DNA from: Erigeron canadensis
Lineage: Eukaryota > Streptophyta > Magnoliopsida > Asterales > Asteraceae
NCBI RefSeq assembly: GCF_010389155.1
Contig: NC_057766.1
Span: forward strand, 1,116,001-1,180,000
DNA: 64,000 bases
Direction of reading: 5' to 3'
Shown: piece after piece, positions 24,201-35,753 of the stretch
Numbering within the stretch: position 1 is the stretch's first letter
Layout of the letters: each line of letters starts with the position of its first letter
The notes under the pieces: model-generated
Told to the model about the DNA's origin: nothing
The model's input: the letters and a program-made list of their open reading frames with translations, nothing else
Databases searched by the model: none
Made by a program: the position numbers and the translations under genes

Positions 24201-24572
24201 AAGCCAGCTGTCCACCCTTGGGTAGGTCCGTAGGGTAGGACTGTCTACGTCATACCTTCCTCAAACCCCACACATTAGTGGGATTGGAAATTGTTATTGT
24301 GGTTTAGTAATACGATTTTTGAATTATATTAATGCATTAATTGTACAAAAAGATCAAAAGGTATTGGTGGTTCGGCCAAAAGCCGACCTGACCAATTTTA
24401 CAAGCAAGTGCATTTCCAGATACTGAATCTAACCTCTATATTTCAGAGAGTTCTCAATGAGTGGTCTGCCACATTCTTTTCAATGTTCAACCTGGGTGCC
24501 CACCAGATGAATCTGCAACACTTGACACCTATTAAGGTGGATCAGCTGATTTCCATTGTGACGACTATCTAA
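21257..24572 (+). pseudogene. SOL1: SOL1-like M14 zinc carboxypeptidase, 3' exons only
   Basis: Seven exons (21257-21326, 21418-21473, 21798-21923, 22136-22275, 23132-23204, 23292-23366, 24447-24572) join in frame with GT-AG borders into 221 residues. They match the C-terminal half of plant SOL1, a membrane-linked carboxypeptidase D that trims CLE peptides: GRGVDLNRNWSVDWG, EENPGTALFSEPEAQLMRKL, then HIWVNVHSGM with the third zinc-ligand His, ALFMPFDHKNTTP, and FTFEIYGDE with the catalytic Glu. The 5' exons carrying the HxxE zinc site are not found in the upstream DNA. Either they lie behind a very large intron or the copy is 5'-truncated. The open frame and clean splice sites suggest the loss is recent, or that the gene still works with distant exons. 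Confidence 0.7.
24180..24305 (+). mobile_element. Au-like SINE 3' part inside the last SOL1 intron
   Basis: The run GTAGGGTAGGACTGTCTACG, then TCATACCTTCCTCAAACCCC and ACACATTAGTGGGATTGG, ending in ATTGTTATTGTGG, matches the usual 3' half of plant Au-type SINEs with a TTG-like tail. Degenerate; no target duplication assigned. Confidence 0.55.
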
Positions 24573-26634
24573 ATGGATACTTAATCGAAATAAAGAATAG
24601 ATATGGTGAAAAAAGGGAATTTCCTGACCTTGGTTTGCAAGAAATCGAAACGTATTTCTGACTTTTCTTGCTATCTTCAGTGATGTTAATGTCCATGTTT
24701 TGTTCAAGAATTGCAAAGAGTAACAGATCACATATGCCTACCATTTCACTCTGAGGTTCTTGGCCTTGAAGAAAACCGAAAAGGTGTGTACCAATACTTA
24801 TTTTTTTTGGGTATATCAATACCCATACGCTGTCATAAAGTTTCAGGTTGTTTAGCATTTTTTGGAAACAGAAAGTTACAGGTTAGTATAGTATTATGAT
24901 TTGTACAACATTCTTAACACATTATGAACAATATCTATTTCTGCACTAAAAGAATTTGAAGGTCTTCCACTTCCTTTTTTTTGTTGTCTTTGTTTTATAT
25001 TTATCAAGTTATTGTTATCTAACCCTATATACTAAGATGTTCTGCTGTGTTAGCTTGGTGGTGTAAAGTAGATTTTTAAACGTTTACAACATTTTGGGGA
25101 ACATATCCCCTTCTTAGCTTGGAAACTTGGCATTTGGCCTATCTTTTTGAAGTAAATTTCCAAAAAAGCTTTTTACTGGGAAAGCTTAAGAGCTAATAAA
25201 TCATGAGCCCTTAAGCTAGGCCAAACACTTCCCCGATAACAACATTCAACTTGCATGTGATGTTTATGTTGGCTACCTAAATTTTAAGTACAATCAGAGA
25301 AGGTAAGGCTTTTGAAGAAGACAAAATTACAACTTACCTCTTTACTTTTTTTAGGGTTATTGTGTTTTCAAACTTTGCAAATGAATTGAGTTGCCCTTAA
25401 AACACGTAATCCATGTTAGCCACCAATTAAATCAAGTCGAAAAACTAATGCAGTTAAGTGGAACCAATTCTTGGTCAAAATTGTCAAGTTCTATTTTACA
25501 AAAGAAAAACTCATCTAACACATTTTATATATAACTAGTCCAGTATACTTAATTAGGATTTTTTTTTTTTCCCCATTTTTACCATCAAGGATGATAGAAA
25601 GTGATCCTTGTATAAAAATACAACTATAACCATTCCTGACTTCCTATCTAGGATATACGTGAGTCTTATCTCTACCCTAAAGTGAAAAGAGACTATTTTT
25701 AAAAAAAACATCCAGCCAAAGTAAAAAAAAAATTATAGCATACAATATATATTGTGTCATCATTATCGTATTTACCAAAAAAAAAAAAAAAAAAAAAAAA
25801 AGGAAAAGAACTCGCATTTAAACATGGCCAATGGTAGCAAGTCATGGAGGAGGTATGACGTAGACAGAGCCCTATTTCTACCCAAAGGTAGAAAAACTGC
25901 TTCTAAAAGAACCTCTGACCTAAGACTTTAGTCTTGAAAAAATATTTTCGACGGCAAGATGAAGAGAAGAAAGAGAAATTTTTCGATCTCAAATCAACTC
26001 TCTAAAGAGCGAACTCCACTATAAAAAAAATTGTTAATATCTAAAATATATAGCAAGTCATTAAAACCTATTAAAATTTTTTTTTACATAACATAAACAA
26101 CAAAATATTAATATCAGATATGAGTATATGACATCATTAAACATTGTGTTTATCTATATTACATTATAAATATTTTTTTTCTTTCCTTTTTGCAACCCAA
26201 AACTTCTCTTCCTTCTATTTATATTTTAAACATCTCTAATTAAAATACCTATACTGTTTATTTGATATACCTATAAATACTTTCATGAAATTAAACTACA
26301 ACATCTACCTTTAACTCTCAAAATAACTACACTACACATTTTACATCAATAACCCACACTAGTCGTTATCGCCACCACCACCACAACTAGTCGTCATCAT
26401 CTCCATCGCATCATGCGGATACGTTTTTAGTATTGTTGTATTCATACATCCGAACGAAATAAATTTAAACCGTTAAGAAAATATTTGTTGCAACGATATT
26501 AACAAACCGAGAATTAAGATGTAGTTATTTCACTACCCAAAAGAAAATTTTATTATAAAAATATTGCAATTATATTTTAAACTAGGATAACTGATTTGAG
26601 CAACATGACAAACAAACATTATTTGGATACCTCT
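24573..26634. mobile_element. Intergenic DNA: NLR 3' flank plus SINE and Helitron relics
   Basis: About 25205-25720 matches the flank of NLR copy A (11320-11770). It is followed by a 28-base A run (about 25774-25802). At 25850-25930 a minus-strand SINE body resembles the Au type (CTACCTTTGGGTAGAAATAG, then CTCTGTCTACGTCATACC, read on the minus strand). At about 26270-26435 a degraded copy of the Helitron family at 49764-50050 ends in CATCGCATCATGCGGATACG. No gene is visible. Confidence 0.45.
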
Positions 26635-29487
26635 TGGTTCCTTTCAACGGGCTTGAGAGATGCCATTTATAGAACAGTGCTTTAGTGCTCCCAGGTGGTT
26701 GGTGTAAATATATTTTTAAAGGTAATGATCAATCCTCCTAAGTTATTAACCTGTCAATCCTCTAATTAATAAGATTGTTTTTAAACCTCTCACAATCACT
26801 TATTTTTATCTTTTCAACAGCAGCCACAAATGATGACATCATCATTGTCAACGGATTTATACTCTCCCGGCGGATAAATGCTTTTGAAGTTTGGAAGGCC
26901 CAAAAGACTCTCCCGGCGGATTTATGCGGTAGATGGATTACAATATTCATAGTGTTGTACAAACCTACCAACCTTTTTAGACGTTGCAACGATAGATACT
27001 TTAGCTCCTGAAACTTAATGTCGACGACCCCTTCTTCTTCTTCACCATTTCCTTCACTGTGAACTAGTGCTTCCATAACAGGGCACCACTCAATTGTGAG
27101 ACTCTCAAGCTTCACCAGACCCCTTGCTACTGGGACTGTAAAGAGGTATCTCAAGTCGGCACACCAAGAAACCCAAAGGACTCTTAAATTATAAAACGAG
27201 GTGTGTCGAGGTACGGATTTCGGTAAAACTTCTTCAAGGTTATTCATGCCAGAGATCGCTTTTAAGTCAAGCACTTCTGTTTTCGAAAACAACGCATTCG
27301 TTCCGGATTCCAACAGTTCTTTCTTAGCGACTTTCAACATCAACGTGTTTTTGGATGAGTGCATGTATTTGCCACTATAATAATGACTTTCTAAAAAACA
27401 TCCTATGGATATCTTGAATCTTTCGAGTTTATTATACTGACATATTCTTTAAGTGAGGATTGTTCTCAAAGAACTCAACTTCTAATGCAGAAAGATTCTT
27501 GGAACGTTCTTCCAATTCCTTGTAGTTTATATCTGTGAATTTGATGCCCTTGTAGTTAGCAACCCTCGTATAAAGCTCTTCAAGCTTGACCAGGTTTTTC
27601 AAGACGCCTATATCGATACGGAGACCGATACAACCAGTCAAATCCAGTAGCTTTAGTTTCACTAGCTTCCCGATTGCAGAAGGTAAATATTGGATGCCAG
27701 AAAGAGCAAAACTGAGCACTTCCAAGTTCAAAAGATGATCACCAATAGGAGAGCAATCGGACATCAATAAGCATTGATGGAGACACAGTGTGCGAAGCTT
27801 GGTGGAGCATTGAAGCGATGTGGGAAGCAGTGGATAATGCAAATTCTCAAATGCTATAACTTCAAGATTTACCATTTTCTCATAAAAATCTTCAGGAAAC
27901 GTAAGCGATTCATCGCCATTCATAAGTCTCAATAGGGATACATTTGGGTAGTTAAAATCTCGCGGGAACTCAGACATGCCCATACATGTCAAAGAAATTT
28001 TCCTGCAAGACTCGCTCATTTCAGCTCTGCTCCAATTTGAGACATCACCATGGTTAACGATCCATGGATGATCGCCTTTAGAAACTTTAGCTACCACAAA
28101 AGCAAGCACAAGATCGTGCATTTTGACACACTCGGACTGATTGCTATCAAGTAATAAATTTGCATTTTTTAGATTGAGTTCACATGTTTTAGTCCTGTCT
28201 CTGGCCTCCCCCAGAGTAGGAACTTCATTTAACAACTCAAGCCCCCATGTGTATCTTGTCGGATCCTCAATTGGAATATTATAGTCATCTGGAAACTGCT
28301 TTAGCATCTTCTTCTGCTATAAAGTTATAGCTTATGTCAATAATACTTTGCACATTCTTATCGAGATCATTTTTCTTTAAACGACGAAGTGTATCCCTCC
28401 ATACGGGCTTTTCTTGAAATTTAAGGTTTGTTGCAATGAGTTTGATGGCTAAGGGCAAGAAACCACATCTTCTCACGATTTCAGCTCCTATACCTTTGAG
28501 ATCCAGGTTCGAAACTTCTGAAATTTGACAAAAGAAATTGTTGGCTTCTGACTCCTCCATCACTTTTACTTTAACAACTCTAAGATCTGAATTGGCTCCT
28601 ACAGCAATCTGTGTGCAAACTTTTTCATCTCGTGATGTGAGCAACAACTTAAAGCCGTTTGGCAAAGGACTTAGTCCAATATCTTTAAGCTCAACCTTCT
28701 CCCAAACATCATCCAGTACTACTAAAACCTTTTTACTTTCTTGTGACATCTTCCCAAATGTTACGCGAAGACGATCTGCCCTTGCTGTTTTATCTGTTTC
28801 AGTTAATTGAAGTTTAATGCGTTCTGCCACGTTTGCTGAATAGACAATATGTTGAACTTTTGCCCGATAACCACCTTCACAACCCAATCAAACATTTTCT
28901 TATCTTCCACAGCCTTTTTCAGTTGTTCCATCATCGTGGTCTTCCCCACGCCACCCATTCCGCATAAGGCTATCACTTGGGCCTTTTGATCTTGTTGAAG
29001 CAAACTGAGAGCCTCCTTAAAAATCTCCTCTCTTGATTTGAAGTAAGTCTGGGCATCACCATCAAAAGTGGATGCCAGTTTAGAACTCACTTTTCCAAGA
29101 GGTATTTGAGTATCACGCCAGATTGTCTCATTATTTTCTTTAATAAGAGCTTCAATTTTCAGGCTAGTCTTAAATGCCTTCCTTCCTGCTCGGTACCTCA
29201 TTTTCAAGTTAAAACACCCACCGACGTCACTTGAAATTATTCTTTCAGCATCTTCCTTAATCTTTTCGACCTCTTCCAACCAATCTGGTACACCAGTAGG
29301 TATTTCCAGATTACTTATGTTGTTTGTTTCCATGTGGTTCTTGACATCAACGCTTGTACCATACAGGTCCTTCATCCTAGTACTCATGTTCCGAACATGT
29401 TCTGTGGAGGAGAGTAGATAGCTCAGGTGTTTCTTGACATGAACCAATAAAGATTACAGGACCAACGATTGCTGATAAAATTTCCAT
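26635..29487 (-). pseudogene. CC-NB-LRR (NLR) pseudogene, copy B
   Basis: Closely related to the NLR at 12091-15975, with the P-loop GMGGVGKTTM, kinase-2 KVLVVLDDVW, CGFLPLA and MHD all present, but in several frames. Damage seen against copy A: a 5-bp loss near codon 13; one base lost in the QQT-VAE codons (about 28829); about 20 bp lost after DEDAKAV (about 28300); one base gained at about 27441 (KNMS); and a shortened, rearranged LRR end with repeated CTCTCCCGGCGGAT words (about 26860-26920). The start ATG at 29485-29487 is conserved. It should not yield a full receptor, although transcripts or truncated products are possible. Confidence 0.88.
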
Positions 29488-29989
29488 GACCTACAAATCA
29501 CACATGCGTACAAACTATTGAATGTTTTATATCATACAAATAGTATCTATCTATATCTTGAAGATATATAACTACTTATCCATAGTACAATTATTATTAT
29601 TATATAAAATATTTAATTTAAGTGGTGTTTTGTCCTAATATCTATCTTAAATTAATTGTAAGAAATGTGAATTTACTTTCATGGATCTCCTCACTATCAT
29701 AATAAAATTCAGGAAAAAAAAACAATATATGTACCTGGGAAGTGATTATCTGTGAATCCGCTTTAAATTAATGAGGTGTGTATCGTGAGGTGTATGTGAA
29801 AATTTGAATGAAATTCAAAATAATTATGATGAAGACCATAATAACTGACTACCCACTTACCTCAATCAGAGGACAGGAATAAAGTTTTTAATCAGGGGAG
29901 GGACAGGAATGAAGTGTTTTTCAATCAGGAATAAAGTGTTTTTCAATCAGGGACAGGAATAAACTTTTTCACATGTCTAAAATTGTCAT
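29488..29989. repeat. NLR-B upstream region with short tandem repeats
   Basis: Just upstream of NLR copy B, 29872-29972 holds three imperfect copies of a unit of about 35 bp containing GGACAGGAATAAAGT followed by TTTTTCAATCAGG. This array lies at the junction with the truncated SWIM copy B and is missing near NLR copy A. Confidence 0.6.
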
Positions 29990-32042
29990 TTTGCTAACAT
30001 ATGGTCTTTAACTAATAGACCGAGCACTTTTGATAACTTTGCTCGTATCTCCATATTTAAACATCTCTTTATTAGATTTTTATGCCATGCATGACGAACC
30101 CGCCAAAAGCAGATCAACACAGAGCATTGGAACACTTCCCTAGTAACACCCACATGCAACATGTAAGTTAATGCAATCAATATACACCAAAAATTTGTAA
30201 GGCAGATCATGCAAATATGACCAGTTTACACATGAAATGGTTAATCCGGTTATGTTCTATCACAAATGGCTCAAATAGAAAAGTTATAAGACTTAGCAAC
30301 ACATAGAAAGAAACGTGTCAGACTGGTCGAAAATATCTCAAGTTCACTTTCAGCATATAAAACCTCCTATATAATTTTACTTGAAAAGTTGGACCATCAC
30401 TGGAAGAATATAACTTTGTAATCCTACTTGACACATTAACTATTTCTAAGCAAATCATTGGACTATAAACTGATGCAGGTCAAGAGACTTGACCCACTTA
30501 ATACCATAACATACTTACCAATATTGACCTGTTAACCAACTGCGCAATGCATATATTTTAACATCAATTACTGTCAACAAATTTGCACGTATAAAACTGA
30601 AACTAGAGTTATTACAGTATTCAGCAAACCTGATAGTGACATGGTCCAATAAAGGATCATCCACAATAAACCCGCCCAATTTCCAAGTAGGATCTTTAAT
30701 GCGAACTCTATTTTAGAAAGCCCCCATCCATTCATGAGTTTGCCCAGATCTTGAGAAACTTGGTGCTATTATTCATGCTACCGGTATAGCTTTGTTGTCT
30801 GAGTTGAAAACAACAAGACTTTGAATTGGGCACTGCATAAAGTTTGTAGCCAAAAAATAAACAATTTCATCTAAATGGAAAACACCACAAGAAAATATAC
30901 ACAAATAAAGAGGGACTTTGAATCCTAGGGCAAAAGGAACTCCTAATACATTTTAAACGTGACAAGTATGAACAGCTAACATAACCATTTTCAAGAATAT
31001 GTCTATATAGTATCTAGCAAACATAAATCCATTATTAGTTATTTACAACTTCAAAAATATTGTTTGTCAACTTTCAAAACTGGAAGGAACTAACAAGTCC
31101 ACATGACCAGTAATTTAGAGGTCCGGGTTGGGTAACACGTCCACACACACCTTTTTGTCATGTTTAAAATTTTAATAAATAAGAAAATAATGATGATTAA
31201 AAAACAATATAATAGTGATTTAAATCTTTTAGTAAAAAATTCTATGAGGTTGTATGCATTAAAAACATACTATACATGAGTTTTAATACAACCCATTTGT
31301 AAGTAAACGGGTTGAAACTGCTGCATCTACCATAAATCAAAATGTCTGTGAGAGAGAGTATCAAGAGGACGGTCAAACACACCTTCAGTTTATTTGTGCC
31401 AAACGTTGAATCTAAAGCAAGGAGGCGTCCATTGCCAAAACGAATCATTTGTTGCAACTGCCATTCCGTTTAAATACCCAATAAAAAGCGACCATTATCA
31501 GATAAATGAGAAATCCTCATAAAAGAACACATGACTCTGATGGCTTTCAACAAACAATCTGATGCTTACATCATCATCTTCATCAAGTTCATAACTAGAA
31601 CGTCGAATAATCCTTTCTTGTTTCCTCACATACCTATGAGTTAAAAGGTCATCTCTATTGCATGGGCCTCCTTGCTTCTCTACGGATTCATTGTGTCTTT
31701 GCATAATTGTTTCAACCGGAATTCCAACATGTAATAAAGACAAGAGACGTAGGTGTAGATCCTCTGACATAAACGGTGCAAACATGGCACGTGTTCCTAC
31801 AGACTTGTCTTGTGGTCCATGACATGGCAATCCCTTTCTATCCACATGTTTATCTTGGTTGTATATGATAAGTGCCACGGATGGTTCGGCCATCAAGCGT
31901 TTAACTATGAAGTGGCAGACTGGCAGGTACACCCTCTTTTTGTATTAGGCCTACCAGCAGATTTCTTCTTTGGAGCATAAATAGTCCTACTAGGTCTAAC
32001 CACACCTCCTTTTCTATGGTCATCTGGTCCAAATGAACACCA

Positions 32043-32045
<3 letters not shown>

Positions 32046-32094
<49 letters not shown>
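32046..32094. repeat. (TC)n microsatellite at an exon border
   Basis: About 24 uninterrupted TC units abut the codons EYWCSFG of SWIM copy B exon 2, exactly where the splice acceptor of copy A would be. This is the left edge of the inserted DNA. Confidence 0.9.
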
Positions 32095-32096
<2 letters not shown>

Positions 32097-32271
32097 GTCT
32101 CTCTCCCTTTCCCAACAGTAACAACTCCAGATCTAGATCGGAGTCTGAGTTTCCGGAAGATCGGGATCGAGAGTTTGAGATTGAGGGGGTGAGATCGAGA
32201 GCTTTCTCCCTTTTCGGCTTTGGCTTCGTCTTGGCCGTCAGGTATTTTTGCAAGGGTTTAGTCCTGGACCA

Positions 32272-32355
32272 GAGGTCCCTTCCACTACGGTGGATCTGGA
32301 AGCACCTGGGCCGGAGGTCCCTTCCACTACGGTGGATCTGGAAGCAGCCTCTCTA
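32272..32355. repeat. 42-bp tandem duplication
   Basis: GAGGTCCCTTCCACTACGGT and the following TGGATCTGGAAGCA occur twice, 42 bp apart (32272 and 32314). Found just upstream of the hAT transposase reading frame. Confidence 0.8.
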
Positions 32356-32367
32356 CCGTAGAGTAGG

Positions 32368-34008
32368 TTGTGTGCAAATGCAATTCCATTCAATGTATTA
32401 CGCAACCCGCAATTTCTGGAAATGTTTGATGCCGTCAAGCACGCAACAGCCGGATACAAACTCCCATCTTCTGAAACAGCAAGAACTAGATTGCTGGATG
32501 AATGTAAGCACGATGTTGAGAAGGAGCTAACACCACTTATGGACACTTGGTACACACAAGGAGTCTCAGTTGTTTCCGATGGGTGGTCTAATGTCAATCA
32601 TACTCCGCTAATCAATGTTCTTGCTGTCAATTCGTGTGGTCCAGTGTTTATGTACGCCACAGACTTTTCAGGGGTGGAAAAAACAGGAGTAGCAATTGCA
32701 AAGTTTCTTCATGACGCCATCGAGAAAATTGGAGCAACCAATGTGTTGCAAGTTGTAACTGATAACGCGGCAAATTGCAAAGCGGCTGGGATGGAAATCG
32801 AGAAGATGTATAAGCATATCTTTTAGTCCCCCTGTTCAGTACACACTTTGAATTTGATTTTCAAAGACTTGGCAAAGAAGTTGCCTTGGCTATTTGATAC
32901 ATATCAGCAAGGTAAGGCGATTGTAAAATATATTCAAAACCACACTCATGCCTTGTCATTCTTTAGAGAAAACTCAGAGCTGGAGCTGCTAAAGGTTGCA
33001 AAAACACGTTTTGCATCACATTATATACTGTTGAGAAGGCTTTTGGATTGTAGAGAGGCACTTGCAACAACTATTGTTCTCAATGCTTGGCGGGAATGGT
33101 TCAAAAAACTGGATGACACCACGCAATCAGCCGGGTATGTTATAACTGAAACGATAAAAAATGATGTGTTTTGGGAAAATGTTGAAAATATTTTAGCTTT
33201 TACAAAACCTATTTTTTTGATGGTTAAGTTTTGTGATGGTGAGGGTCCAAAAATGGGAGAAATTTATGAGAGAATGGATAATATGCTTGGAGAGATAAAA
33301 GATGCCATGAAAGAAAACAAATTCTCAAGATATTTTTCTGAAGTTGAGCAGATAGTTCTTCAAAGGTGGGAAAAGATGACCATCCCACTGCATTGTTTGG
33401 GTTTTGCTTTAAATCCAAAGTTTTATGATAGATCCTACTTAGAGAAATTGGCTCCTGGTGGTATGCCTAGAAAAGCACCTAACAAAGACTCAGAAGTTGT
33501 GAACGGTGTTATGGAAGCATTTCAAAGAATTGCTGAAGATGATGATGAATTCACGATATACCGAGATCAATATGCTTTCTTTCATACGAAAAAAGGAATT
33601 TATGCTAAGAAAACAACCCAAGCTGATGCAATGACAATGGATCCAATCGATTGGTGGAGTACTTACGGATCAGCAACTCCTCAATTGGCAGAAGTAGCTA
33701 TAAAGGTACTCTCCCAACCAATTAGTAGTTCTTCGGCAGAGAGAAATTGGAGTACATACTCCCATATCCATAATGTGAAGAGGAATCGTTTAAACTCCAA
33801 GAGAGCGGATAAACTTGTGTTTATTCACTCAAATATTCGATGTCAATCCCGTCTCCAAGAATCCTATAAATCAGGCCCCAACAAAAGGTGGGACATGGAT
33901 CCCGAGAGTTCATATTTGGAAGGTTCAAGTGCTCGCCTTGAAGAAATGCTTTGGGAGAACCTTGATGATAAAGCTATTGGCAAAGGAAAAAGGCCACGAA
34001 TTGATTAG
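32368..34008 (+). pseudogene. hAT-family transposase, N-terminally truncated with one internal stop
   Basis: One reading frame of 546 codons is interrupted by a single TAG at 32824-32826. It carries the DUF659-like region with the first catalytic Asp (VVSDGWSNVNHTPLINVLAV), the second (VVTDNAANC), and the C-terminal dimerisation region with the catalytic Glu (SQPISSSSAERNWSTYSHIH). The start marked here is a TTG codon. The N-terminal BED zinc finger usual for these proteins is missing. The TAG follows KHIF and precedes SPCSVHTLNLIFKDL; related transposases normally have Trp there, so TGG to TAG is the likely change (inference). It sits in the insertion within SWIM copy B. Downstream (34100-34215), repeated CGTACCG words look like subterminal hAT repeats. 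Confidence 0.85.
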
Positions 34009-34237
34009 ATTTTAGTTGGTGTTTGATTTCTTGTATTTCCTAATGTTATGTTCTATCTTTTTATTATGAACTTTTGTTTACTTTGTAGTTTTAAATTTTG
34101 GTACACTCACCGAATTCATAATACACCGTACCATTCGTACCGCTTTCGTACCGAAATGAGTATACCCCCTACGTACCGAATTCGTCACAAAGAGCGAATT
34201 GCGTACCCGTACCGAAGCGTACCACGTTTTATGTGAC

Positions 34238-34320
34238 TATGGTCTGTCTACATCATACCTCCCCCATACCTCGGCTTATGCTGGGATTGGGTACCGTTGT
34301 TGTTGTTGTTGTTGTTGTTG
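34238..34320 (+). mobile_element. 3' end of an Au/TS-like SINE with (TTG)n tail
   Basis: TATGGTCTGTCTACATCATA, CCTCCCCCATACCTCGGC, GCTGGGATTGGGTACC and then about eight TTG units. This is the typical 3' end of Au/TS-class plant SINEs. The tail joins SWIM copy B intron sequence directly at about 34320 (matching about 7217 of copy A). Confidence 0.65.
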
Positions 34321-34875
34321 GGAATACACTTCTCGTCATGAGTGAGACCATCAAAATTAGGTGGACACTTGATAGTACTAAAAAAATAATATATTTCCAC
34401 CGCTTGACAAGTGGTTACTCGGATATCTAGTTGCATTAATAGATAAGATGATCAAAAAGAACCTTATTGTTTATCAAATACTCAGAAGTAATATAGCTAT
34501 ATCCAAACAGTCGAAACTGATAAATATAAGGTCAAGTTACATTAAGAGAAACAATAATTAGTTCTAAATGCGAAACGAAAATCTAGGAAAGATGAGAAGA
34601 GCTTACAAAATATATTCAAGGGTACCATCAACTTTAGGCTTGTAACGCATCTTGGGAGGGCGACGTCTCCTAGCTTTGACATGAAACCTTGAGGGGCAAT
34701 CTTTGTTGTTAGATTCACCGCAAACAAAGTCATCAACTCTAGCAAGGACCAAAGCAAGTCTATCCACATTGTCACGATAACCTACTACCTTGGACCACAC
34801 AAGATCATTTGCCGAGAACTCCAAAGTTGGTGGATTTTGTACTGGGAGGGACAATATCTCATCCCATCTAGCCAT

Positions 34876-35700
34876 CTACTTCTGATTTGAAAAATACCCA
34901 CACCCGATTATCAGTTTACATTACAAATATAATGTCATATGTGAATCAAAGATTCTATGGATAATTACTCTACCCATAAAACCATTTCAGATAAAACAAC
35001 CCTTAACGATAACAAATCGAAAAGAATGAAAGAGCCACAATCTCATTCTCATTTTTACTTGATTGTTTTAAGATAATGTTATCAACCAAACATTTTTAAT
35101 ATATATATATATATACATATATATAATCATACAACAAGGTTTAACACAATCCCATCAAGGCAGCAGACAGCATACAAGATTATAACATGACTTTTTTTTA
35201 ATAGGTGACAGGAAAAAAAAAAAAAAGAAAAGAAAAAAAACCCCAGACACTCATGGATAGAATACCTGACTGTTTCTCAACTGAAGTAAAACTGTGATGT
35301 AAAAAGCTCTGTTTTTTGACCCAATTTGAACCAAGTTTTGAACTTTCTTTCAATTCAATCACTAATCGAAATGACCCATGAAAATAACGGCCCAATTGCG
35401 CACATAAAGGTAGGATTTAATGATGATTCTAAGCCTGATTACGTCATCATTACGTCAACTGATGGAAATGATGGTAGCGGTGGTTTGATTCTGGTGGATG
35501 GTTCTTCTGCTGCCGGTGAAATTGTTTTCCTGGATATGTTTTTGGGTTTTTTATTTTTAGGGTTTTGTTTTGTTTTGATTTGACCACTGGGAGTGATTAG
35601 AACCGAAATGGGTCGGGTGGATAGTAAGAAACCGGAACCCAATTTAAACCTCAAACTCGATCCGATATAAGATAATTTTCTTAAAAAGATAATTTTCTTA
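34876..35700 (-). promoter_or_regulatory. Upstream region of SWIM copy B
   Basis: Duplicate of 7774-9015 without the MITE-like insertion, with the telo-box-like AAAACCCTAAAAA kept. Similarity ends near 35700 (CGATCCGATATAAGATAATT). The shared plus-strand ORF (35326-35583) is open here too. Confidence 0.4.
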
Positions 35701-35753
35701 AAACCCTCTATCAACAAATTATTATTTAAATCACACTTGCGGAGTAACTCATA

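Larger units (their letters stand above)
29990..34875 (-). pseudogene. SWIM zinc-finger gene, broken copy B
   Basis: Exon equivalents are 34875-34607 (open), about 32046-31387 (exon 2), 30832-30630 (exon 3) and about 30143-29990 (start of exon 4). The rest of exon 4 and exon 5, with the SWIM finger, are gone. Seen damage: intron 1 near exon 2 is replaced by a 2.3 kb insertion (32047-34320); an 8-bp repeat insertion at about 31913-31921 shifts the frame; a 7-bp insertion at about 31501-31508 shifts it again; CAA to TAA at about 31471; a TAA in exon 3 at about 30713. Exon sequences remain very similar to copy A. Confidence 0.9.

Noticed and set aside
25774..25802. A-run as proof of a processed retrogene
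   Set aside because: No coding sequence or SINE body ends at this run in the right orientation; likely a simple repeat.
34009..34236. A complete terminal inverted repeat for the hAT at 32.4-34.0 kb
   Set aside because: CGTACCG words are suggestive, but no matching left end and no 8-bp duplication were found around the transposase.
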